Shown: positions 1 through 4,825 of the stretch, in pieces
Numbering within the stretch: position 1 is the stretch's first letter
How the letters are laid out: every line of letters starts with the position of its first letter
NCBI GenBank assembly: GCA_022709485.1
Contig: JAKLIS010000081.1
Coordinates: 1 to 6,534 of the forward strand
Direction: 5' to 3'
Length of the DNA: 6,534 bases
DNA from: Elusimicrobiota bacterium
GTDB lineage: Bacteria; Elusimicrobiota; Elusimicrobia; F11
Notes under the pieces: model-generated
Databases searched by the model: none
What the model was told of the DNA's origin: nothing
The model's input: only the letters and a program-made list of their open reading frames with translations
Program-made: the position numbers and the translations under genes

Positions 1-730
1 TGGTGGGTTTGAGGGACATCCCAAACTTTTCTTTGAAGACGCGGTTTAAAAGGGAGGTGACGTGCCGGTGGTCGCGCAAATTATCCGCCGAGCGGCCGAA
101 AAGCGGGATGGCGGAGGTCCCGGTCGCGTGGATGTTTGATTTGGAAATATTTTTGAGCTCCACCATCATAATTTCGACGGGAGATTCTTCCCATGGGCTG
201 AAGTTTAAAACCTCGGCTTGAAGTCCCAACTTTTTATTTGTGCGTGTGACCTTGTGCCAGAGAAGGCCCGCTTCCAATGTGGTTTCTTCGGGGCCAAAGG
301 CTCCCGCCCGCTGCCAGACAGAGCCGCCATTGACCGACCACAAAACATTTTTCCCGAGCGCGGAACTCGTTTTAGCCGATTTGGATTTTTTGGGAGGATT
401 TTCCTGGGGTTCCGACGGACCCAATTGGATCCAGAAATTTCGGGCGGCGCGCGTGAGATGCAGGTCCTCGCGCGAAAGAGGCGGGGTCAGAAAGTCGTGT
501 TGATCGAGTTTGACGTCCCCTTTGAGTTCAGGGGTGATGGCGGAGAGAAGCCCCGCTTCGTTGACCAGCGGAAAATAAAGGCCGTGGACTTTTTCAGGCG
601 CTTCCGCCCGAAAACTTCCATGTTCATCCGTAAAATCGTAAAGGTTCCCGTCTTTCATGATTGGCCCGCCAAAAGAAAAGCAATTTACCAATTTTATGCA
701 CCGCTGTGGGTTCGAACCTTTCAGAGACAT
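1..730 (-). CDS. GH94-family glycoside phosphorylase (cellobiose phosphorylase-like), N-terminal part, runs off left edge
   Basis: Reading the minus strand from ATG 730-728 gives 243 codons without a stop, so this is the 5' part of a longer gene. Residues 52-60 read YFPLVNEAG, followed by SAITPELKGDVKLDQ (63-77), then LEAGLLWHKVTR near the middle and RSADNLRDHRHVTSLL at 213-228. I recognise this series as the N-terminal beta-sandwich region of bacterial GH94 proteins annotated as cellobiose phosphorylase. Family members phosphorolyse beta-glucosides or beta-glucans to a sugar 1-phosphate, usually in the cytoplasm. The catalytic (alpha/alpha)6 barrel lies outside the window, so the substrate (cellobiose, beta-1,2-glucan or another) cannot be read. 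No signal peptide is seen. The start at 730 is preferred because GAGG lies 5 nt upstream and an in-frame TAA (742-740) closes the frame just above it; ATG 658 is an alternative without a ribosome site. The gene is clearly GC-richer than its neighbours. Family call firm, specificity unknown. Confidence 0.85.
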   Translation of the reverse strand, partial: MSLKGSNPQRCIKLVNCFSFGGPIMKDGNLYDFTDEHGSFRAEAPEKVHGLYFPLVNEAGLLSAITPELKGDVKLDQHDFLTPPLSREDLHLTRAARNFWIQLGPSEPQENPPKKSKSAKTSSALGKNVLWSVNGGSVWQRAGAFGPEETTLEAGLLWHKVTRTNKKLGLQAEVLNFSPWEESPVEIMMVELKNISKSNIHATGTSAIPLFGRSADNLRDHRHVTSLLNRVFKEKFGMSLKPT

Positions 731-852
731 TCTTTCCTCTTATGTTGAAAATCCCCCGCAACGGAGCCAAACTGATAGCTGTCAAAAAACGCAGCAGGAG
801 ATATGTGACGACAATACAAGCACAAAACGTGGCGTCTTCAATTGGAGGTGAC
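731..852. promoter_or_regulatory. Divergent intergenic region between the GH94 gene and the secreted-protein gene
   Basis: These 122 bases separate two divergently transcribed genes and should carry both promoters. What can be seen directly are the two ribosome sites: GAGG ahead of the minus-strand start at 730, and a near-complete anti-SD match, GGAGGTGA at 844-851, ahead of the plus-strand start at 853. A perfect TTGACA occurs on the minus strand at 785-780, but no acceptable -10 hexamer follows at 16-18 nt, so I do not call a specific promoter. Confidence 0.4.
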
Positions 853-1278
853 ATGAAGAACTTATTGTTTTTCATTGCAATGCTAGTGTGTTTGTCTGTT
901 CTAGCCATGGGAGAAGACAGAAGGGATGGAAATTTCTGGCGCGAATTAAATGAAGACGATCGAGCGATGTACATCATCGGGATTTACGACGGCATTAGCA
1001 TTGGACACAACTTCTCATATTGGGGAAACGTTAAGGATAAGCAAGCATTTAAGAAGTTTCTTGAGGTGGACACATTTAACGAGTATTTCGATAAATATTT
1101 GACCAATACGCGAAGCGATCAGGTCGTGGATGGTCTCAACGAATTATACACAGACTTTCGCAATCGAAAGATTAAGATTATGGACGCAGTCTGGTTGGTC
1201 CTATATCAGATTGCAGGGGCTTCTGAATCTGAGATGGCATCAATTTTGAAGAATTACAGAAAAAATCGTGCCGAATGA
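853..1278 (+). CDS. Small secreted (periplasmic) protein of unknown function
   Basis: Encodes 141 residues. The start is well fixed by GGAGGTGA four bases before ATG (counting from GGAGG). The N-terminus is a classical signal peptide: MKN, a hydrophobic stretch at 4-17, and a likely signal peptidase I site after A18-M19-G20. The mature part is about 121 residues, charged and mainly helical in character. Conserved-looking features are W29..L32, then Y40..G43..DG(46-47)...G51, and a second block QVVDGLNELYTDFRNRKI (90-107) followed by DAVWLVLYQIAG (111-122). This two-block layout resembles short uncharacterised secreted proteins found beside varied genes in many bacteria, and loosely resembles Rap1a/Tai-type immunity folds (weak inference). 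There is no catalytic motif, cysteine pair or metal site. One base after its stop begins a 39-codon ORF that in turn overlaps the next gene, so the three may share a transcript. Function unknown; gene itself well supported. Confidence 0.8.
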   Translation: MKNLLFFIAMLVCLSVLAMGEDRRDGNFWRELNEDDRAMYIIGIYDGISIGHNFSYWGNVKDKQAFKKFLEVDTFNEYFDKYLTNTRSDQVVDGLNELYTDFRNRKIKIMDAVWLVLYQIAGASESEMASILKNYRKNRAE

Positions 1279-1279
1279 G

Positions 1280-1399
1280 ATGAACATGAGAGTAAAGGGA
1301 GCGATTCAAGATTGGCCTACGCTAAAGTGGGATGGGAAATTTGCCCGGTTCGTTAGTCGCATGGACTCAATACGATATACCGCGAAGGTTGGCCAATGA
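1280..1399 (+). CDS. Possible 39-residue small protein, coupled to both neighbours
   Basis: ATG 1280 begins one base after the preceding stop (1276-1278) and the frame ends at TGA 1397-1399. That stop overlaps the ATG of the next gene in an ATGA arrangement. The peptide starts MNMRVKG, is basic, has two tryptophans in the centre (DWPTLKWDGKF) and ends in KVGQ; there is no signal peptide or membrane segment. I see no clear Shine-Dalgarno, so translation would rely on re-initiation after the upstream stop. The exact fit between two genes argues for a real coupled small ORF, but a 117-base gap can be open by chance, and it might be a relic of a longer gene. I do not recognise the sequence. Confidence 0.35.
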   Translation: MNMRVKGAIQDWPTLKWDGKFARFVSRMDSIRYTAKVGQ

Positions 1400-1992
1400 T
1401 TCGAACGTCTGAAGAACTCAAAAAAGCGGCAGCGAATGTGAGTGCTTTACTCCAAGACATGCAAAACTATTTGGGGCGAAAGAATGATCCAAATGCGAAA
1501 TTTAAGTTCCCACGCGGGTTTTTTACTTCTGCGAGCGAAATAAGGGATTGGTTCTCATTTGTCAATAATGAGACGATAAGGAGCAACCTCAGCTATGCTG
1601 TAATGTACATCGACCTCTTGACTTGGCTAGTAATTCGAACTGATCTGGTCGCAGCTCCACTCGACATGGTTACAAAGAACGGTATCTGCGTATTGGGTGA
1701 GCTGTGTGAAACGTTGACCCATTACGTGTTGGTTCCGAAGTACATGGGGAAGGGAAACAAGAAGAACAATTTTCGAGGTCGGACAGACAAACTTGTCGAG
1801 CTCGGTGTAATTTCCAAACCACTCAAGGACGACATCGATTGGATATGGCAAGTTCGAGAAAAGGTTCACATTTTTCTCGTCGGCCATTTAGAGTGGTCTC
1901 ACTACACTAAAAAAGATTTCAACCGTGCATTACGCACGTTCACCAAGTTACGCGACGAGTTGGAGGCATCGAAGGGAATCGAATGGCTTTAA
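1396..1992 (+). CDS. All-alpha HEPN-like hypothetical protein
   Basis: Encodes 198 residues starting at ATG 1396; GAAGG lies 7 nt upstream and an in-frame TAG at 1354-1356 leaves no earlier ATG, GTG or TTG start. The protein looks cytoplasmic and helical. Residues 50-85 and 90-115 are predicted-looking amphipathic helices, followed by a lysine- and glycine-rich loop (113-129: KYMGKGNKKNNFRGR), then RTDKLVELGVISKPLKDD (129-146), DWIWQVREKVH (148-158) and a C-terminal helix to 190. The pattern 'L-x-x-I/W ... R-E/N-x-V/I-H' after a K-L-x-E-L-G-x-I helix resembles HEPN-domain proteins, where an R-x(4-6)-H motif forms an RNase site in toxins and defence proteins. Here R154 and H158 are separated by only three residues, so the catalytic motif is non-canonical and the assignment is a fold-level inference. 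It overlaps the 39-codon ORF by 4 nt, implying coupling. Not recognised at family level. Confidence 0.75.
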   Translation: MIRTSEELKKAAANVSALLQDMQNYLGRKNDPNAKFKFPRGFFTSASEIRDWFSFVNNETIRSNLSYAVMYIDLLTWLVIRTDLVAAPLDMVTKNGICVLGELCETLTHYVLVPKYMGKGNKKNNFRGRTDKLVELGVISKPLKDDIDWIWQVREKVHIFLVGHLEWSHYTKKDFNRALRTFTKLRDELEASKGIEWL

Positions 1993-2013
1993 GTCGCGGT
2001 ATAACCATCCTTT

Positions 2014-2033
2014 GCCGCCGGATCACCGACGGC
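2014..2033 (+). terminator. GC-rich hairpin after the HEPN-like gene
   Basis: About 22 nt after the stop of the upstream gene, GCCG (2014-2017) pairs with CGGC (2030-2033) and CGG (2019-2021) with CCG (2026-2028). This gives 7 base pairs with one C-A mismatch and an ATCA loop. No T-run follows, so it could stabilise the 3' end or aid termination, but it is not a canonical intrinsic terminator. Confidence 0.3.
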
Positions 2034-2041
2034 GATCGGGG

Positions 2042-2093
2042 AATCCGGTGCCGGAGTTGCAAGATTGTATGCCTATGTACTTGAGGCGGATAC
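2042..2093 (+). repeat. Interspersed repeat copy A
   Basis: Begins with AATCCGGTGCCGG and runs through GTTGCAAGATTG into the core TTGTATGCC...GGCGGAT (2065-2091). The core is identical over 27 nt to copies at 4026-4052 and, inverted, 4202-4228. Copies A and E share 33 identical bases (AAGATTG through GGATAC; 2061-2093 against 4200-4232 reversed). The sequence after A also keeps distant similarity to the matching flank of E: the conceptual peptides both start MPMYLRRI and align again at S...AP. The full element is therefore probably longer than the core. Confidence 0.85.
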
Positions 2094-2202
2094 TTTTACC
2101 TGTTTCCACCTACTTGGCACCGCTTGGGTCGTCACAACAAGAAGGGGCGGGGGTTCGGTGAAATGTTTGGTATCTGTGCAAAGTGCATTTCGTCTTCAAT
2201 GT

Positions 2203-2285
2203 AATCCGGTGCCGGTCCTGAAAGATTGCAAGTTGAAAAAGAAATCGCACCCCGCTCGGTATCTTTTAATCCTGTAATCTTGCAG
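2203..2285 (+). repeat. Interspersed repeat copy B
   Basis: An 83-nt unit: AATCCGGTGCCGGTCCTG head, then an A-rich section with AAATCGCACCCC, then a tail TATCTTTTAATCCTGTAAT.TTGCAG (2260-2285). The tail is 25/26 identical to that of copy C (2911-2936), and the head matches copies D and F. The ends are roughly inverted relative to each other: CTGAAAGATTGCAAG at the left against CTGCAAGATTACAGG read from the right, 12 of 15 matching. The tail alone folds as CTGTAA/TTGCAG around a two-base loop. Confidence 0.85.
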
Positions 2286-2304
2286 AACCTACCATTGACC
2301 TCGC

Positions 2305-2547
2305 CTATGCCGCGAAACGGTGCAAAATTTCGGCCACCAATTTTTGATAGGGGACACCAAGTTTATTGGCTTTGTCCTGTATATTTTTTAAGTCAAAGCG
2401 ATTAATGCGAATGTTTAAAACCGCGTCTTTTTTTCTCCGCTCAATTGCTTCGGCAATCTCCGCCAATTCCGCGTGGCTAACCGGTTTAAATTCGCCTCGA
2501 ATTAATGCTTTTTCGATGGCTTTTTCATTTTTTGATAATTTTTTCAT
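2305..2547 (-). CDS. CopG/BrnA-like ribbon-helix-helix antitoxin
   Basis: Encodes 80 residues (81 if the first of two adjacent ATGs, 2550, is used). The second ATG is preferred because GGAG of AAAGGAG (2560-2554) then sits 6 nt away rather than 3. The N-terminal half is a charged helix, KNEKAIEKALIRGEFKPVSH, the usual toxin-wrapping portion of this antitoxin family. The C-terminal half, VLNIRINRFDLKNIQDKA followed by LGVPYQKLVAEILHRF, has the beta strand, helix, GVPYQ-type turn and second helix of a ribbon-helix-helix DNA-binding domain. The family neutralises a BrnT-type toxin and represses its own operon as a dimer. The start lies inside the toxin coding region (23-nt overlap), so translation is coupled to the toxin. 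The palindrome upstream of the toxin is the likely operator. High confidence in the antitoxin role, moderate in the subfamily. Confidence 0.85.
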   Translation of the reverse strand: MKKLSKNEKAIEKALIRGEFKPVSHAELAEIAEAIERRKKDAVLNIRINRFDLKNIQDKANKLGVPYQKLVAEILHRFAA

Positions 2548-2803
2548 CATAAGCTCCTTTTTTCCATATTCGAGTGTATTTCCGACTTGGGAATAATGTT
2601 TTTAAATAAATTTCGTTTCCTTTTTGAACATATGGAACAACCCAAATATAATTATTGTGCTCAAAAAGAAGTAACTTTTGGTTCGTCCGTTTTGGGTGCT
2701 GGAGCGCCATAACGAATTCCGACTGAATGATTTCTTCGAAGGAGACGCCGCGTTCTCTCTTAAGTTTCTTGCTCTTTTCGAGGTCCCACCGAAAATCTCG
2801 CAT
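2525..2803 (-). CDS. BrnT-like ribonuclease toxin of a type II toxin-antitoxin pair
   Basis: Encodes 92 residues, the usual size for the family. Near the N-terminus FRWDLEKSKKLKRERGVSFEEI (4-25) matches the BrnT-type opening, where W-D-x-x-K and G-V-S-F-E-E are typical. The centre HPKRTNQKLLLFEHNNYIWVVPYV (36-59) and the end LKTLFPSRKYTRIWKK (67-82) match the variant usually paired with CopG-type antitoxins. Members are small RNases that inhibit translation, held inactive by the antitoxin. Gene order (toxin first, antitoxin second, overlapping) fits BrnTA. There is no Shine-Dalgarno ahead of ATG 2803, but a promoter places the transcription start at the ATG itself, suggesting leaderless translation. 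The antitoxin has its own strong ribosome site, which would favour antitoxin excess. The module is lower in GC than the left-edge gene and lies between repeat copies B and C. Which residues are catalytic here cannot be settled from sequence alone. Confidence 0.82.
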   Translation of the reverse strand: MRDFRWDLEKSKKLKRERGVSFEEIIQSEFVMALQHPKRTNQKLLLFEHNNYIWVVPYVQKGNEIYLKTLFPSRKYTRIWKKGAYDEKIIKK

Positions 2804-2839
2804 AAAAGAATTGTACTACATATGTATATACATAATCAA
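2804..2839 (-). promoter_or_regulatory. Toxin-antitoxin promoter with palindromic operator in the spacer
   Basis: On the minus strand, TTGATT (2839-2834) and TACAAT (2815-2810) are good -35 and -10 hexamers separated by 18 nt. The -10 is followed by six bases (TCTTTT) and then the toxin ATG at 2803, so transcription would start at or next to the A of ATG. The spacer holds a perfect 14-bp palindrome TATGTATATACATA (2821-2834) overlapping a perfect 10-bp palindrome TACATATGTA (2817-2826). Overlapping short palindromes inside a promoter are the usual operator layout for autoregulating ribbon-helix-helix antitoxins, so repressor binding here would block RNA polymerase. Confidence 0.65.
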
Positions 2840-2860
2840 AGGGCGCGATATACCAAACCA

Positions 2861-2936
2861 CGGGTGTTGCCTGATTGTATGCTGAGAAAAAAATCGGACC
2901 CCGTTCCTCGTATCTTTTAATCCTGTAATATTGCAG
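2861..2936 (+). repeat. Interspersed repeat copy C
   Basis: A diverged unit of the same family as B. The GGTGCCGG head is degraded to GGGTGTTGCC, then TGATTGTATGCTGAG, an A-run, AAATCGGACCCCG, and the tail TATCTTTTAATCCTGTAAT.TTGCAG (2911-2936) with one mismatch to B. It lies in the gap between the divergently oriented toxin and lipoprotein genes. Together with B it forms a direct repeat around the toxin-antitoxin module. Confidence 0.8.
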
Positions 2937-2984
2937 GAGTAATGTGCAGCATAACGCATATAAATAATGGAGGAATTTAACTTG

Positions 2985-3917
2985 ATGAAGCGCCCGCTTT
3001 GCTTGTTTACGTTCTTTTTTGTGCTTTCTTTATGCGGTTGTTACACTGCAAACAAGGTTGAATACCCGGCTGATTTCTGGCCTGATTTTAAATCGACGCG
3101 AACCGGGGAATGTGTAAACCTATCTGGGAAATACAACGTTGAGAGTTGCGACGTGAACGAATATTCCGCCATTTCTCATAGGGGAGAATTAAACTTTCCC
3201 CCGGGTTTCAATTCATCATCCAATAGCATTGTCACCATTGAACAAACTGGTTGTGAAAAAATCACCATCAAATATGTGGATAGATTCGGTCACACAAGAA
3301 AGAATTTTATTTCGAAAGAACGGAATCAATTGGCCTGGGACGGTAAAAGAAACTTATTCAAATATAACGTGGTTGATAAAGAGCCGGATGGATTCACACC
3401 CAAAAAACTATCCGGTTACCATTACGGCTTTCTCGGCCTGGGAAAAGACAACTCTCTTTTATCCGAAGAAAAATGGGACGGTTGGTATTTTTTCTTTTAT
3501 CCCGGAAGGTCTTATAATAATCAAAGATGCCGCTTCGCCAGAAGCAAGGGCGATGGATCGCCTAGCAATCCAGGAATCAAGGTCATTAAGGTGACCTTTA
3601 CCACCGGAATTGACAAGGCCGATAAACCAATTGATGATTTGGAACGGGTCTCTTTTTCACGAAAAAATATTTTTGCGCACATCAGCTTGGAAATTCCCGT
3701 TCTTGATACCTACCAATTTATAGGGAAATTTTATGATGCTGCCGGGAAACCCGTACTTGACCACGAGATGGGAATGCGCCCGAAAGAATCGTTATGGAAT
3801 ATATGGTTTTTTCACGAGTTCGACAAAACGGTTGATACTCCTGGAAAATGGAAGTTTTCTCTTTTCGTTGACGGGAAAGAGCTTACTCAGGTTTCCTTTG
3901 ACGTAGACGCCCAGTAA
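2985..3917 (+). CDS. Lipoprotein of unknown function
   Basis: Encodes 310 residues from ATG 2985, chosen because it places a lipoprotein signal directly at the N-terminus: MKRP, a hydrophobic run at 5-16, and the lipobox L16-C17-G18 with the lipidated cysteine C19. GGAGGA (2969-2974) lies about 10 nt upstream; TTG 2982 would give better spacing and the same signal, while ATG 2967 overlaps the ribosome site and is unlikely. The mature protein (about 292 residues) begins with a short linker. It then has a cysteine-containing region CVNLSGKYNVESC (the C-x-x-L-S-G-x-Y pattern seen in many bacterial lipoproteins) and a central aromatic-rich beta region with WDGWYFFFYPGR. The C-terminal segment, VLDTYQFIGKFYDAAGKPV to TPGKWKFSLFVDGKEL, reads like an Ig-like beta-sandwich with a 'PG-x-W-x-F' strand. 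It is probably anchored to the outer or inner membrane facing the periplasm. No enzyme motif is seen and I do not recognise the family. Codon use is AT-rich compared with both window edges. Confidence 0.8.
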   Translation: MKRPLCLFTFFFVLSLCGCYTANKVEYPADFWPDFKSTRTGECVNLSGKYNVESCDVNEYSAISHRGELNFPPGFNSSSNSIVTIEQTGCEKITIKYVDRFGHTRKNFISKERNQLAWDGKRNLFKYNVVDKEPDGFTPKKLSGYHYGFLGLGKDNSLLSEEKWDGWYFFFYPGRSYNNQRCRFARSKGDGSPSNPGIKVIKVTFTTGIDKADKPIDDLERVSFSRKNIFAHISLEIPVLDTYQFIGKFYDAAGKPVLDHEMGMRPKESLWNIWFFHEFDKTVDTPGKWKFSLFVDGKELTQVSFDVDAQ

Positions 3918-3942
3918 GCCGGCGCCCAACCAGCCTTTTATC

Positions 3943-4025
3943 AACCCGGTGCCGGTCCTGCAAGGGTGGCAGGTTGAGAAAGGAATCGCACCCCCTTTCC
4001 TTCGCTTCCTATTCATCTTGCAATC
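3943..4025 (+). repeat. Interspersed repeat copy D (head and A-rich part)
   Basis: Starts AACCCGGTGCCGGTCCTG just downstream of the lipoprotein stop. It contains a clean hairpin CCTGC (3957-3961)/GCAGG (3969-3973) with a seven-base loop, then GGTTGAGAAAGGAATCGCACCCC as in copy B, and a diverged tail ATCTTGCAATC. It runs straight into the 27-nt core found in copies A and E, so D joins the B-type unit and the A-type core in one element. This mosaic structure resembles REP/BIME-type bacterial repeats. Confidence 0.8.
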
Positions 4026-4228
4026 TTGTATGCCTATGTACTTGAGGCGGATGATAAATGCTAAACATGTCTTCAAATGAAGACGAAATGCAATTCGCAA
4101 GGATATCCAACATTTCCCCAAACTCTGAATGAGTTTCAAAGACGTTTTGCGACTGAAAAGTCATTTCTGGTGGCGCCACGCAAACAGAATGGAGAGAATG
4201 TATCCGCCTCAAGTACATAGGCATACAA
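4026..4228. mobile_element. 203-bp MITE-like element with 27-bp perfect inverted ends
   Basis: The left end (4026-4052) and right end (4202-4228) are perfect 27-nt inverted copies of the repeat core. The 149-bp interior holds no credible gene but several dyads: GTCTTCA/TGAAGAC with an AA loop (4069-4084), AAACTC/GAGTTT (4120-4136), GACT/AGTC closing a GAAA loop (4151-4162), the perfect palindrome GTGGCGCCAC (4170-4179) and GGATATCC (4101-4108). Size, inverted ends and lack of coding sequence fit a non-autonomous mobile or structured RNA-type element. I see no convincing target-site duplication. A reading of D and E as two independent repeat copies facing each other is equally possible. Confidence 0.55.
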
Positions 4229-4250
4229 TCTTACAGCACCGGCACCCAAT
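4200..4250 (-). repeat. Interspersed repeat copy E (inverted)
   Basis: Read on the minus strand this is ATTGGGTGCCGGTGCTG, AAGATTG, then the core TTGTATGCC...GGCGGATAC. It is the same layout as copy A, with 33 identical bases, but in opposite orientation. CCGGCACC marks the head at 4239-4246. It lies just upstream of the zinc-ribbon gene and forms the right arm of the inverted pair with copy D. Confidence 0.85.
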
Positions 4251-4273
4251 CCCCTAAAAGCAAGGAGTGTTGA

Positions 4274-4819
4274 ATGATCTGTCCGAAATGCCGTGGAATG
4301 TTCCGCGATGGATTTTTTATCTGCGCGGATTGCCAGGTTCCCCTGGTTGACACACTGGTTTCACCCCCCTTATCCGACACAACAGAAAAAATTTCAGAAC
4401 CTGAACCGGCTAACTCTGAAGTTTTCCCAAATGATACGCAAACCTCTTTACCAATTCCCGAAGGCGATCCCGAGGTCATCTTTCAAGCGGAAAGCGTCAT
4501 GGAAGCCAACATGGCGATAGGGTTCCTTCAATCCAACGGGATCGCCGCTTTCCTTTTTGACACTGTAATAGGAGACGTCAAACCGCTTATGACGCGCGCC
4601 ATGGGCGGGGTTCGCGTGGCGGTGGCCTCCTCTCAAGCGCAATTGGCGAGAGAACTATTAAAACAACAAGGAGCCATTGATATTCCTCCCCCATCACCGG
4701 AAGAGCCTTCCCATAATCAAGAGCCATCGCCTGAAAAAAATCTTGTTTGTTCTCATTGCCGAAATATTAACCTGCCGGACGCGAATTTCTGCGATGAGTG
4801 CGGGAAGGAACTTAAGTAG
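4274..4819 (+). CDS. DUF2007-type protein flanked by two zinc ribbons
   Basis: Encodes 181 residues; the start is fixed by AAGGAG six bases before ATG 4274. Three parts can be seen. Residues 3-20 form a zinc ribbon (C3-x2-C6, C17-x2-C20) of the 'CPKC...G...CADC..PLV' type that commonly opens DUF2007 proteins. After an acidic, proline-rich linker (30-64), residues 66-131 (PEVIFQAESVMEANMAIGFL...GGVRVAVAS...ARELLKQQ) match the small alpha/beta DUF2007 domain, described as a putative signal-transducing or GlnB-like fold, typified by 'A-x-x-A-x-x-x-x-x-L-x-x-x-G-I'. A second proline-rich linker leads to a C-terminal ribbon C159-x2-C162, C173-x2-C176 (CSHCR...FCDECGKEL). No signal peptide is present, so it should be cytoplasmic. 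All eight cysteines needed for two zinc sites are present. Molecular function is unknown; a binding or adaptor role is inference. It is a single-gene unit bracketed by repeats E and F. Confidence 0.85.
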   Translation: MICPKCRGMFRDGFFICADCQVPLVDTLVSPPLSDTTEKISEPEPANSEVFPNDTQTSLPIPEGDPEVIFQAESVMEANMAIGFLQSNGIAAFLFDTVIGDVKPLMTRAMGGVRVAVASSQAQLARELLKQQGAIDIPPPSPEEPSHNQEPSPEKNLVCSHCRNINLPDANFCDECGKELK

Positions 4820-4825
4820 GTAAAA

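Larger units (their letters stand above)
1993..2304. other. 312-bp gene-free stretch carrying repeats A and B
   Basis: No convincing gene lies between the HEPN-like gene and the antitoxin. The stretch holds a GC-rich hairpin just after the upstream stop, repeat copy A (2042-2093), about 110 bases of sequence that may be a decayed extension of A (2094-2202), and repeat copy B (2203-2285). Short open frames here, such as those starting MPMYLRRI or MYAYVLEAD, begin inside the repeat core and look like by-products of it. Confidence 0.6.

Noticed and set aside
708..719. GGTTCGAACC, resembling a tRNA T-loop and a possible integration site
   Set aside because: It lies inside the GH94 reading frame, no acceptor, D or anticodon arms can be drawn around it, and the palindrome alone explains the match.
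218..748. 176-codon plus-strand ORF opposite the GH94 gene
   Set aside because: It is the antisense shadow of the conserved GH94 frame and has no recognisable protein features.
661..852. 64-codon upstream extension of the secreted-protein gene
   Set aside because: The signal peptide begins exactly at ATG 853, directly after a strong ribosome site; the extension would bury it and overlap the GH94 start.
624..977. 117-codon minus-strand ORF spanning the divergent intergenic region
   Set aside because: It overlaps the starts of two well-supported divergent genes, has no ribosome site, and its sequence is unrecognisable.
2203..2936. CRISPR-like array
   Set aside because: The repeats are too diverged and irregularly spaced, and genes rather than uniform spacers lie between them.
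4009..4224. 71-codon minus-strand ORF starting MPMYLRRI inside the inverted-repeat element
   Set aside because: Its start codon and first eight residues are simply the repeat core, which gives the same peptide opening in copy A. It has no ribosome site, and the rest is hairpin-dense sequence.
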